Translations under genes and position numbers: made by a program
The notes under the pieces: generated by a model
Told to the model about the DNA's origin: nothing
Seen by the model: only the letters and a program-made list of their open reading frames with translations
Databases searched by the model: none
Assembly: GCA_046719185.1 (NCBI GenBank)
Contig: JBDNDK010000059.1
Location: 1-12,245, forward strand
Origin: JBDNDK01 sp046719185
Lineage (GTDB): Bacteria > Armatimonadota > UBA5829
Direction of reading: 5' to 3'
Length of the DNA: 12,245 bases
Part shown: positions 1 through 7,708 of the stretch, piece after piece
Numbering within the stretch: the stretch's first letter is position 1
Layout: every line of letters begins with the position of its first letter

Positions 1-1287
1 GATATTTGATGCTTCCTTCTCATTTTGGCTAGGAATTAAAATACCATCTTTATAAACTGGTGTTGTTGTAAATTCCTCATTCCAGTTCTGATCAGCTAAT
101 TGGAATTCACATTCGACAGCAGTTTTAACTTTATATGGATGTGGATTATACACTAATATTGGAATTTCATTTTCTTTTGATTTAGGCTGACCAGATGACA
201 AAGCAAAGAATGCTTTAGTCTTGAGTCTAGAAACTATTTCAAGAGCATGAGACATCAAGCGTAAAGACATTTCCTCTACTGATTGAATAGATGAACCAGG
301 AAGAATGTCATGAAACTGAGAAAATGCTAAATCACAAAGTGCATTATCAAGCTCTGATTTTGGATAATCAAGCAGACCTTGGAAAACAGCAGCAGACAGC
401 ATTTTTTCTGTCATAAAATACTCATTTTCAAGCAGTCTGTGCTGTTGCTTGATTCTTATTTGAGATGTATAACAACCAACTGCAAATGGATTTAAGCTTT
501 TATCCATAGTTGGCAATGAATCTTTGGATTTTGCTATGTCTTTGAAGTATGCCTCAGGTGTTGAATGCCATATATTAAAATCATATTTATCATTTTCAGA
601 AATTAAATCTCTAATATCACTTAAATCTTTTCTTGATGGTCCACCACCATGGTTGCCAACACCCCAAAGAATAATATTGCATTTATTTTTATCAAAATTA
701 TTCATTCTATCTAAAATTACATCTTTCACTCTACCAAGAGGTGTGTTGTATGAAGGCTCTCTTTTAACTAACACTTCTGATCCGTCAAAACCTTGCCAAA
801 TAAAATCATTTGATTCAAGATTAAGAAATTCTTGGCTAGGCCTGCAGCAGAGATATGAATCATATCCGCTTTTTGCTAATATCTGAACAAGTCCTCTTGA
901 ATGTCCAAAGGGATCAAAGTTGATTGTAGTTGTTGGTTTTACACCAAATTTATTTTTAAAGTATGTATTGCCAACTAATATTTGTCTGACAAAAGATTCA
1001 CCAGAAGGCATGTTGCAGTCAGGTTGAAGATACCAACCACCCATAATATGCCATTTTCCATTTTTTATATGCTGTTTAATTCTTTCAAATAATTCAGGTT
1101 CATATTCTTCAGTCCACTTATATAAAACTGCTTCATTGTGATTAAATACAAACTCATCAAATTCATCACAAAGGTCAGCAGCTGTTCTGAATGTTGATAA
1201 CACAGCAGCAACTCCTTCTTCCCATTCCCAAAGCCAAACAGGATCAAGATGTGCATTACATACTAAATATAAATTATTTTTACTCAT
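1..1287 (-). CDS. GH38 alpha-mannosidase, N-terminal part (cut by window edge)
   Basis: This gene encodes the first 429 residues of a retaining glycoside hydrolase family 38 alpha-mannosidase, which removes alpha-linked mannose from oligosaccharides or glycosides. Visible family motifs are the N-terminal zinc-site motif with NAHLDPVWLW (residues 11-20), the nucleophile block NFDPFGHSRG (123-132, predicted nucleophile Asp125), GNHGGGPS (211-218), GCYTS (271-275) and the second metal motif QFHDILPGSS (324-333). No signal peptide is seen, so the enzyme is probably cytoplasmic. Family members usually run to 800-1000 residues, so about half is missing at the left edge; this is window truncation, not damage. 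The ATG at 1287 follows a GGAG box with five-base spacing. It is transcribed away from the polysaccharide operon and may belong to a separate glycan-use operon. The exact substrate (free mannosides, host glycans or mannosylglycerate) cannot be told. Confidence 0.93.
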   Translation of the reverse strand, partial: MSKNNLYLVCNAHLDPVWLWEWEEGVAAVLSTFRTAADLCDEFDEFVFNHNEAVLYKWTEEYEPELFERIKQHIKNGKWHIMGGWYLQPDCNMPSGESFVRQILVGNTYFKNKFGVKPTTTINFDPFGHSRGLVQILAKSGYDSYLCCRPSQEFLNLESNDFIWQGFDGSEVLVKREPSYNTPLGRVKDVILDRMNNFDKNKCNIILWGVGNHGGGPSRKDLSDIRDLISENDKYDFNIWHSTPEAYFKDIAKSKDSLPTMDKSLNPFAVGCYTSQIRIKQQHRLLENEYFMTEKMLSAAVFQGLLDYPKSELDNALCDLAFSQFHDILPGSSIQSVEEMSLRLMSHALEIVSRLKTKAFFALSSGQPKSKENEIPILVYNPHPYKVKTAVECEFQLADQNWNEEFTTTPVYKDGILIPSQNEKEASNI

Positions 1288-1307
1288 ATCCACTCCAGTA
1301 TAAAATG

Positions 1308-1319
1308 ATTATAAGTATA
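1308..1319 (-). promoter_or_regulatory. Possible -10 region for the GH38 gene
   Basis: Read on the minus strand, TATACT (1314-1319) and TATAAT (1308-1313) lie back to back about 20-30 bases before the mannosidase start. Either could be a -10 box. No convincing -35 box sits at the right distance, although its expected place falls inside the 1336-1363 palindrome. In such AT-rich DNA, -10-like hexamers are common, so this is weak. Confidence 0.3.
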
Positions 1320-1335
1320 TCATTAAATTGTGTGT

Positions 1336-1363
1336 TAAGATAAGGCTATATAGGCTTATTTTA
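1336..1363. promoter_or_regulatory. 28-bp imperfect palindrome, candidate operator in the divergent promoter region
   Basis: The stretch is symmetric about 1349/1350. Twelve of fourteen base pairs match; the exceptions are 1345/1354 (G-G) and 1339/1360 (G-T). The core, TAAGGCTATATAGGCTTA (1341-1358), has a single mismatched pair. It ends immediately before the rightward -35 box (1364) and covers the place where a -35 box for the leftward mannosidase gene would lie, as expected for a dimeric regulator acting on both directions. No regulator gene is in the window. AT-rich DNA gives chance palindromes, so the operator role is inference. Confidence 0.45.
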
Positions 1364-1392
1364 TTGACACATAAATATACTAGTTGTATACT
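1364..1392 (+). promoter_or_regulatory. Sigma70-type promoter of the polysaccharide operon
   Basis: TTGACA at 1364-1369 is a perfect -35 box and TATACT at 1387-1392 is a five-of-six -10 box, with the optimal 17-base spacer. Transcription would start near 1399, giving a leader of about 110 bases before the first gene at 1513. It is the only strong promoter seen on this strand, and the next nine genes are tightly packed, so it probably drives the whole operon. Confidence 0.75.
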
Positions 1393-1399
1393 TAGCTTG

Positions 1400-1512
1400 A
1401 TCAGAATGAGTTTGATTTTTTAATACTATAAGTAATTATGATGATATGGGTTTACAAGAGGTCGACCATAACAACTCTCAAAAATAATTTTATTATTATG
1501 TGAAAAACTACA
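1400..1512 (+). other. Untranslated leader of the polysaccharide operon
   Basis: This is about 110 bases without a gene between the predicted transcription start and the first start codon. It holds a short T-rich run near 1415, a small GC-richer island with the perfect 8-bp palindrome GGTCGACC (1460-1467), and AGAG (1457-1460) that could pair with CTCT (1475-1478). No known riboswitch was recognised and no RfaH/ops-type element matches. No clear Shine-Dalgarno sequence precedes the ATG at 1513. Confidence 0.4.
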
Positions 1513-2655
1513 ATGTTAGAAGATTCAAACATTAATCCAACAAAACAACAAGATGATGAATATGAAATAGACTTAAGTACTTTATTCAAAAAAATTATAT
1601 TTCATTATAAGTTTATTGTGTTATTTGGTTTAATTGGTGGATTGGCAGCATTTATATATGCATCATTTCAACCAAAAGTCTATGAATCCAAAACTGTAAT
1701 TTATCCGCAAGATAAAGGTGGAAGTGCTTTAGCAGCTTTAGCTGCTGATTTACCAATACCATTGTCTGTTGGTGGAAAATCTGGTGCAGATTATTTGATG
1801 GCATTATTAAAAAGCGATTCTATGACATTAAAAACAATCAAGCAATTAGAACTTACGACCAATAAAAAATTTATAAAAAAAAGAAAAGTCAGTAATGAAA
1901 AAGTTGTAAAACATTTCAAAAAAAATATAAAAATAACAAGAGATAAGACTGGTGGAGCTATTTCTATATCAGCTAGATCATATGATATGCATTTGTCGGC
2001 AATGATTGCAAATAAAATTGTAGATAATCTTGGGGAAATGGTTCAAACATCCAGCAAGAGAAAAGCTGATTTTATTTCTGAAAGGCTTAGAGAAACAGCA
2101 AGGGATTTAAAGAATGCTGAGGATAAATACAAGAAATTTTTAGAGGACAATAAAATAGCTCAAGTTGATGAACAATCAAAAGCATTTATAAATTCATTTA
2201 CAGAAATAGAAGGAAAAATAATAGAATTAAATGCAGAAATTGAAAAATTAAAAAGCAGTCTTGCAAATGTTGGAAACCCAGATATCTTAATAGAGCTTGA
2301 AGTAAAGAAAAATGCATTAGAATCAAGCAAACAGATTCTTGAAAATAAAAAAAATGAAATGCTTAAAGACTTAAACTCATTTCCAGAAATTTCTATTGAG
2401 TATATAAGACACCAAAGAGATCTTGCTGTATTGAATAAAACATATGAGCTTTTAATTCAGCAATATCAACTTGCAAATATATCTCAGCATGGTGAAGATG
2501 GTGATTATCAGGTAATTGATAGAGCAAGACCAATTAAAGAATACATCGCACCATTGAAATCTAGATATGTTTTTTTAGGTTTAATAATTGGTTCATTAAT
2601 TAGCATTATCTATATTTTTATTAAAAACAAGAAGGAAATAAGATGTGTTGTATAG
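1513..2655 (+). CDS. Wzz/GumC-like polysaccharide chain-length regulator (co-polymerase)
   Basis: This 380-residue inner-membrane protein of the Wzz/GumC family is thought to set the length of the polymer made by Wzy. It has the family layout: a short cytosolic N-terminus, TM1 at about residues 33-51, a periplasmic Wzz domain, a long charged coiled-coil stretch (about 185-300), a proline-bearing segment before the second membrane helix (Pro340, Pro347) and TM2 at about 352-371. The C-terminus stops a few residues after TM2, so no BY-kinase domain is fused, and no separate kinase gene lies in the window. It is the first gene of the operon and overlaps the next gene by 13 bases, implying translational coupling. 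The ATG at 1513 lacks an obvious Shine-Dalgarno sequence. Family assignment is firm; whether the product is O-antigen, capsule or exopolysaccharide is not decided. Confidence 0.88.
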   Translation: MLEDSNINPTKQQDDEYEIDLSTLFKKIIFHYKFIVLFGLIGGLAAFIYASFQPKVYESKTVIYPQDKGGSALAALAADLPIPLSVGGKSGADYLMALLKSDSMTLKTIKQLELTTNKKFIKKRKVSNEKVVKHFKKNIKITRDKTGGAISISARSYDMHLSAMIANKIVDNLGEMVQTSSKRKADFISERLRETARDLKNAEDKYKKFLEDNKIAQVDEQSKAFINSFTEIEGKIIELNAEIEKLKSSLANVGNPDILIELEVKKNALESSKQILENKKNEMLKDLNSFPEISIEYIRHQRDLAVLNKTYELLIQQYQLANISQHGEDGDYQVIDRARPIKEYIAPLKSRYVFLGLIIGSLISIIYIFIKNKKEIRCVV

Positions 2656-3938
2656 ATTTAGAGAAGTCATTAAAATATTCTATATTATACACATTGAAAA
2701 TGGGAATTAATACAAGAGATATTGCAGATATTAAAGGACATCCACTTATTATTAATACCTATATAAACCCGAATATTTTTAATTTATCGTTAAGAAAGTT
2801 TGTATATGGCATAGATCTTCTTTTCCCAAAAGTAGTTGAAAATATATTTAAAATAAAAAAAAATCCAACAAGTGGTGGTGTGGCTAATCTTTCAAGTTTA
2901 TATTTAGAACTATATAAAAATAATTCAAATAATTTTTATTTAGAAGAAGCTAAAAAACATCTTAATTATCTTCATAACACCAAGATAGAGCATTCAGATG
3001 GCTATGGTTGGGGTTTTCCATTTGATTGGTATATAGGTCCAAAAGATTTTAAAGCAAAAGAATGTAATCAGCATTACATTGTCAAGGCTTTTACACCAAT
3101 AGGGCATACTACAATGACCTCTGCTAATGCATTTTTAGATTATTTTGATATTTCAAAAGACAGTTGGGCAATTGATATTGTTAATAGATGCTGTAAATTT
3201 CTAATTAATGGACTTAAAAAAACAAACCATAAAACTGGATCTATATCATTAAGTTATACACCGATTGATGATAGAGAGGTTATTAATACGAATGCTGATA
3301 TTGCTAGCCTTCTTATTAGAGCATATGAGATAACAAATGATCAAATTTATATAGATTATGCGGTCAAAATGATTGATTTTGTTGTAGAAAATCAGAATAT
3401 AAATGGCTCTTGGTATTATTATTCTTATGATTACTTTGGAGCAGAATCATTTATAGATGGGTATCACACATGTATGATTTTATCATCAATTGACAATGTA
3501 GCAACCTTTATGAAAAAACATGATAATAATAAATATAAAGTATTGTGTGATGTGTTAGCTGCAGGAATTAATTATTATACAAAAGAGTTGCTTATAGAAA
3601 GAAATGAATATTTACTAACAAAAGATACAGATAAAAATATATATCCGTTAAATTCATATTCTTTTGCTCAAGGAATCTACACATTAAGCAATTTATCAAT
3701 TTCATTAAATTTAGAGAAGGAAACGAAAGATAAATTATATATTTTGTTAAGTAAACTTATTTATACTACATTTAAATTAATGATGGAAAAAAACGGTGAA
3801 TTTCTTACTTTAAGATTTCCATTTTTAAAATATAAACTAAAGTCTCTCAGATGGACTCAGGCTTTTATGTGTAGGGCCTTATTGAACTATTGTAATTTGA
3901 ATAACATACAAATATGTTTTGAATCTGGTGAACAATAA
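2643..3938 (+). CDS. Unassigned polysaccharide-locus protein, probable (alpha/alpha) toroid fold
   Basis: I do not recognise a named family with confidence in this 431-residue protein. The sequence is mostly amphipathic helices broken by aromatic, glycine-rich loops: GYGWGFPFDW (120-129), PIGHTTMTSANAFLDYF (152-168), NTNADIASLLIRAY (215-228), NGSWYYY (254-260) and IDGYHTCMIL (271-280). Such a rhythm resembles six-hairpin (alpha/alpha) barrels found in glycosidases, polysaccharide lyases and sugar epimerases, and proteins of this look occur in polysaccharide clusters. No signal peptide or clear membrane helix is seen, so it is probably cytoplasmic. The ATG at 2643 has an AAGGA box (2632-2636) with six-base spacing and overlaps the wzz-like gene by 13 bases. 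It lies two bases before the wzx start, so it is co-expressed with the assembly machinery. It could edit or bind a glycan; the catalytic function is unknown. A nine-A tract lies at 2855-2863. Confidence 0.72.
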   Translation: MCCIDLEKSLKYSILYTLKMGINTRDIADIKGHPLIINTYINPNIFNLSLRKFVYGIDLLFPKVVENIFKIKKNPTSGGVANLSSLYLELYKNNSNNFYLEEAKKHLNYLHNTKIEHSDGYGWGFPFDWYIGPKDFKAKECNQHYIVKAFTPIGHTTMTSANAFLDYFDISKDSWAIDIVNRCCKFLINGLKKTNHKTGSISLSYTPIDDREVINTNADIASLLIRAYEITNDQIYIDYAVKMIDFVVENQNINGSWYYYSYDYFGAESFIDGYHTCMILSSIDNVATFMKKHDNNKYKVLCDVLAAGINYYTKELLIERNEYLLTKDTDKNIYPLNSYSFAQGIYTLSNLSISLNLEKETKDKLYILLSKLIYTTFKLMMEKNGEFLTLRFPFLKYKLKSLRWTQAFMCRALLNYCNLNNIQICFESGEQ

Positions 3939-3940
3939 TC

Positions 3941-5233
3941 TTGAAATATCTATTTGAAATAGTAAATAAAGTAAAAAAAAGTGTATATATAAAAAATTTA
4001 ACAATATTAGCAGGAAGTACAGTTATTTCAAGGCTTATATATGTTTTTTCAATACCAATCATATCAAGATTATATAATCCAGATTCCTTTGGAATTCTCT
4101 CTGTGTATGTTTCACTTGTTTCTTTTATATTGATTATGTCCTCTCTAAATTACGAAGCAGCTATTCCAATAGCTAAGGATGATGAAGAAGCTATTAACTT
4201 GATTTTTCTATGCATTTTTATTTTATTAAGCATTATTGTTGTGATTACAGTATTGATATATATTAATGGTGGTTATTTATTAACAAAAGTTAGTGGTAAT
4301 CATCTAATTAAATACAGAGTTTTATTTTTGTTAAGTATTTTTGCCGGAAGTTTGTTTCTTATTTTAAATTGGTGGTTTATTAGAAAAGAAAATTATAAGA
4401 TCATAGCAAACAGAAAAATTATGCAATCTTTATTTCAGTCATTATGTCAGGTTCTATTTCCTTTTTTTATAAAAGGCCCAACAGGATTGTTAGTAGGTGA
4501 TTCAATAGGAAGATCTACTGGTACTTTATCAATGTTGAAAGAATTTATCAAATATATAAAAGAGAAACAAATAACGGTATCTGTAAATAAATTAAAAAAT
4601 GTATCTGTAAAGTTTAATAAATTTCCAAAATTTGGTCTTTTATCGATAATTCTTCATAGAGCTCTTTTTTACTTGCCACCTGTTTTATTGGCAAAGTATT
4701 TTGGAAATGAGGTTGCTGGTTATTATGGTCTTGTGAATCAAGTTATTATAGTTTCAATGGAGGCATTGAATTTGAGTATCTCACAAATATTTTATTCTGA
4801 GTCCTCTAAATTAATTCACAATGATAAAGATAAATTATTTAATTTATTTATACTTACATTAAGAAGAACATTTATGATTTCGTTTATACCTATGACATTA
4901 TTGTTATTATTTGGACCATGGATATTTCAAGCAACGCTTGGAGAAAAATGGTATCAAGCAGGTATATATGCAAGATTGTTATCAATTCCATTTTTAATAA
5001 TGTTTACAGTTGGTCCTGTATTTACAATTATAAGTATTCTGCAAAAACAAAAAATACAACTAGTAGCAGATTTTTCTGGATTATTTTTATTATTGTTTGG
5101 TTTTTTTGAAATACAAAAAAACAATTGTAGTGATAAAATTATAATTTTAATTTGTGGTGTAAGCATAGCTGTAAAATACTTACTTTTATTGATAATATCA
5201 ATTGTTTCAATAAAATCTTATGCTAACGAATAA
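3941..5233 (+). CDS. wzx: Wzx-type lipid-linked oligosaccharide flippase
   Basis: This 430-residue polytopic membrane protein of the MOP superfamily (polysaccharide transport family) moves undecaprenyl-linked repeat units across the inner membrane. The N-terminus has the family pattern: a basic amphipathic start, then LTILAGSTVISRLIYVFSIP (about 20-39) and ISRLYNPDSFGILSVYVS (about 41-58), matching the typical stretch in which a membrane helix is followed by R-L-(Y/F)-x-P-x-x-(F/Y)-G. About twelve hydrophobic helices follow, ending in a hydrophobic pair and a short tail. The only reasonable start is TTG at 3941, because no in-frame ATG occurs before the second helix. A GGTGA sequence (3927-3931) precedes it at about nine bases. 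It starts two bases after the upstream gene and overlaps the wzy-like gene by 14 bases. The family call is strong; the exact substrate is unknown. Confidence 0.9.
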   Translation: MKYLFEIVNKVKKSVYIKNLTILAGSTVISRLIYVFSIPIISRLYNPDSFGILSVYVSLVSFILIMSSLNYEAAIPIAKDDEEAINLIFLCIFILLSIIVVITVLIYINGGYLLTKVSGNHLIKYRVLFLLSIFAGSLFLILNWWFIRKENYKIIANRKIMQSLFQSLCQVLFPFFIKGPTGLLVGDSIGRSTGTLSMLKEFIKYIKEKQITVSVNKLKNVSVKFNKFPKFGLLSIILHRALFYLPPVLLAKYFGNEVAGYYGLVNQVIIVSMEALNLSISQIFYSESSKLIHNDKDKLFNLFILTLRRTFMISFIPMTLLLLFGPWIFQATLGEKWYQAGIYARLLSIPFLIMFTVGPVFTIISILQKQKIQLVADFSGLFLLLFGFFEIQKNNCSDKIIILICGVSIAVKYLLLLIISIVSIKSYANE

Positions 5234-6578
5234 TACAATGCAAACAAAAAAAAATTATTCAATAATTAATTATATATTTTATGGGGCAATTTTTTATATT
5301 ATTTTTTTGGTGTGCTATATATTTATAATTGCTCCAATTTTTTTTGTATATGCAGGAATATCACTTAGATTTCCTCAAGAACCCATTGCGTGGGTTTTTA
5401 GCTTATTTTTTTCATTGTTGCCATTAGTTTTTTTATCAAAGGATCTAAGAAGACCATCAGACATTTGTGTATGGATATTATATTTATCGATATATTTTCC
5501 AATAAATGTAATCATAAATATAATTATTGAAAAAAGTCCCTACAGTATATTAATTATGCAAATTATACTATTTATTTGTCTGATAATATTAGATAAATCA
5601 AGAGATTATTTTAATTACAAGTTTCCTATTATTAAAGGTACTGAACTTTTTTTCAAAAACATATTTCCAGGATTTGTATTTTTGTTAACTACAATAATCT
5701 TTATATTATCTGGATTTAAGTTAGATTTTTCTTTTGTTTCTGGTGTGTATGAAAAAAGATTTGCTGCGAGGGATATATTTGCAGATGGTACTTTTTTTGC
5801 ATATATATTGGGATTTTTAAGGAGCTCTCTGTCATCCATAACTTTTGGAATTGCTTTATTTGAAAATAGTAAAAAATATTTGATATTGTCAATTTATATA
5901 ATTTTTGTGATTTTTTCAATTGAAGGCACTAGAATGACAATAATCATGCCTATTCTTTTGTTTTTAATATATTATATTACTATCAAGAGGAGAAAAAATT
6001 TTGCATATTTATTGCTGACTTCTTTGACATTGTTTATTGTAATTTCAATTGCTGAAAATTTAATTCTTAAGTCTAGCTTTTTGGTAAGATATTTTGTTTT
6101 AAGGCAAATGGCATTAACATCATTAATTTCTGGATATTATTGGGAATTTTTTACAAGCAATCCATTTGTTTATATGCAAGATTCGCTATTAAGATTTATA
6201 ATTCCAATTGCAAGTAATTATGATCTTCCATCTACACGGCTTATTGGGGAATTATATTTTGGTGATGAAAATATAAATGCAAATGTTAATATATGGATGT
6301 CTGGATATGCAAATTTTGGATACCTTGGAATGATCATAACGAGTTTAATTGCTGCATTCATACTAAGAGTGATTGATATAATTTCCTCAGAAGAAAAATT
6401 TACATTAGGTTGTATTTGTGCAGGCTCGATTGGCATTATTTGGACGAATAACTCATTACATACATCTTTATTAACACATGGAGTGTTTATATTAATACTT
6501 GGATTATACTTATATCCAAATTATAATATTAAAAATAAAACTAAGGAAAAGATATGCCCTCAACAAATAAAAACATAG
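5220..6578 (+). CDS. wzy: Wzy-like oligosaccharide repeat-unit polymerase
   Basis: This 452-residue protein consists almost entirely of hydrophobic helices (about eleven to twelve), with a longer hydrophilic loop in the second half (about 320-370, containing SNYDLPSTRLIGELYFGDEN). That shape and its position beside wzx fit an O-antigen or exopolysaccharide polymerase, which joins flipped repeat units on the periplasmic face. Wzy proteins share little sequence identity, so the call rests on topology and context. The ATG at 5220 overlaps wzx by 14 bases; a second in-frame ATG at 5238 would begin four bases after the wzx stop and is equally plausible, as neither has a clear Shine-Dalgarno sequence. 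A nine-A tract (5246-5254) lies just after both starts. Its 3' end overlaps the GT4 gene by 25 bases. Waa-type ligase is the main alternative. Confidence 0.8.
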   Translation: MLTNNTMQTKKNYSIINYIFYGAIFYIIFLVCYIFIIAPIFFVYAGISLRFPQEPIAWVFSLFFSLLPLVFLSKDLRRPSDICVWILYLSIYFPINVIINIIIEKSPYSILIMQIILFICLIILDKSRDYFNYKFPIIKGTELFFKNIFPGFVFLLTTIIFILSGFKLDFSFVSGVYEKRFAARDIFADGTFFAYILGFLRSSLSSITFGIALFENSKKYLILSIYIIFVIFSIEGTRMTIIMPILLFLIYYITIKRRKNFAYLLLTSLTLFIVISIAENLILKSSFLVRYFVLRQMALTSLISGYYWEFFTSNPFVYMQDSLLRFIIPIASNYDLPSTRLIGELYFGDENINANVNIWMSGYANFGYLGMIITSLIAAFILRVIDIISSEEKFTLGCICAGSIGIIWTNNSLHTSLLTHGVFILILGLYLYPNYNIKNKTKEKICPQQIKT

Positions 6579-7708
6579 TAGTGTGTCATGTTGCACCTGT
6601 ACATACAGCTGAAGATGGTAGAGTATTTAGAAGGGCATGTGTATCTCTTGCTGAAGAAGGATATGATACCCATCTATTTGCTTTTTCAGAAAAAACAACC
6701 GAACATATTAATCTTGGTGTAACAATTCATCCAGTTTACTATAAAAATAGATTTCAAAGATTTTCAATTAGAAGAAAAATTGTTGATGAAATTATTAAGC
6801 TAAAGCCTGATATAATACATGTGCATGACCCTGAAATATTGGGAAATGTTTTATCAAAATCAGATGATATTCCGGTCATATTTGATATACATGAGCATTT
6901 TTTGGATATATTGGTTGATAGAGAATGGATACCAAAAATATTTAGACCAATCATAAAGAAATTATGGGACATAAATGAAAAATACCTCATAAAAAAATGC
7001 CACAAACTAATAGTGGTAACGGAAGGTGTAGCAAAAAGATATACAGATCTTGGCTATAAACCTGAAATAATTCATAATTATCCTTCATTGGATGAAATTA
7101 ATTCTGTAAAACCTAATAAAAGTGATGATTTTTATTGCGTATATGCAGGTTCAATAAATCCTGACTCTGGATTGGAATCTGCAATTGAAGCTTTTGTAAT
7201 TATAAAATCACTAGGATTCAAAATTAGTTTTAAGATTGCTGGAGATGCTGATGAAAAATATGCAGAAAAAATTAAAACCTTAATTAAAAAAAATAATCTA
7301 TCAGATATTGTAAAATATTATGGTTTGATACCAAGAAATGATGCAATAAAATTAGTAAGTGGTGCAAGCTTGGGTATTATGTTGTATTTGCCAATAAGAA
7401 ATAATCTTGTTGCACTGCCAAATAAAATTTTTGAATATATGGCATATTCGATTCCATTTATATATTCTGAACTACCTTTAGTATCACAGATTTTAGATGA
7501 TAAAAATGTTGGAATTAAGGTGAATCCATATGATCCCGAAATGATTGCAAATGAGATAATAAAACTATATAAAAATAAGGCTTTATGCAAACAATACGGT
7601 GATAATGGAAACAAAATGATAAAAGAAATATATAATTGGGAGATAGAAAAAGAAAAATTACTTGATTTATATGATAATATCAAACAGAGGTTTTATTGTT
7701 TTGAGTAA
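6554..7708 (+). CDS. GT4-family glycosyltransferase
   Basis: This 384-residue GT-B-fold, retaining glycosyltransferase of family 4 transfers a sugar from a nucleotide donor to the growing lipid-linked repeat unit at the cytoplasmic membrane face. The N-terminal domain shows an acceptor-side start (HVAPVHTAEDGRVFRRA, 12-28), HVHDPE (89-94) and DIHEHF (111-116). The linker is followed by YAGS (197-200), which opens the donor-binding domain, and PNKIFEYMA (289-297), the region with the conserved glutamate near the donor sugar. The length is normal for the family. The ATG at 6554 has AAGGA (6543-6547) with six-base spacing, which supports the start despite the 25-base overlap with the wzy-like gene. 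Donor and linkage cannot be predicted from sequence alone. Confidence 0.92.
   Translation: MPSTNKNIVVCHVAPVHTAEDGRVFRRACVSLAEEGYDTHLFAFSEKTTEHINLGVTIHPVYYKNRFQRFSIRRKIVDEIIKLKPDIIHVHDPEILGNVLSKSDDIPVIFDIHEHFLDILVDREWIPKIFRPIIKKLWDINEKYLIKKCHKLIVVTEGVAKRYTDLGYKPEIIHNYPSLDEINSVKPNKSDDFYCVYAGSINPDSGLESAIEAFVIIKSLGFKISFKIAGDADEKYAEKIKTLIKKNNLSDIVKYYGLIPRNDAIKLVSGASLGIMLYLPIRNNLVALPNKIFEYMAYSIPFIYSELPLVSQILDDKNVGIKVNPYDPEMIANEIIKLYKNKALCKQYGDNGNKMIKEIYNWEIEKEKLLDLYDNIKQRFYCFE

Noticed and set aside
524..886. Open frame of 120 codons on the plus strand within the mannosidase region
   Set aside because: It is antisense to the GH38 gene, whose motifs run through the whole interval; the plus-strand product has no recognisable features.
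1413..1422. Attenuator-like T run in the leader
   Set aside because: Only a four-pair ATCA/TGAT stem precedes the T run, too weak for intrinsic termination.
7318..7683. Open frame of 121 codons on the minus strand
   Set aside because: It is antisense to the GT4 donor-binding domain, and its hydrophobic look is a by-product of AT-rich complementary codons.
7662..7700. N-terminal extension of the GT2 gene to ATG 7662
   Set aside because: It would overlap the GT4 gene by 47 bases, lacks a ribosome binding site and adds residues before the usual family N-terminus; TTG 7701 is preferred, with some doubt.
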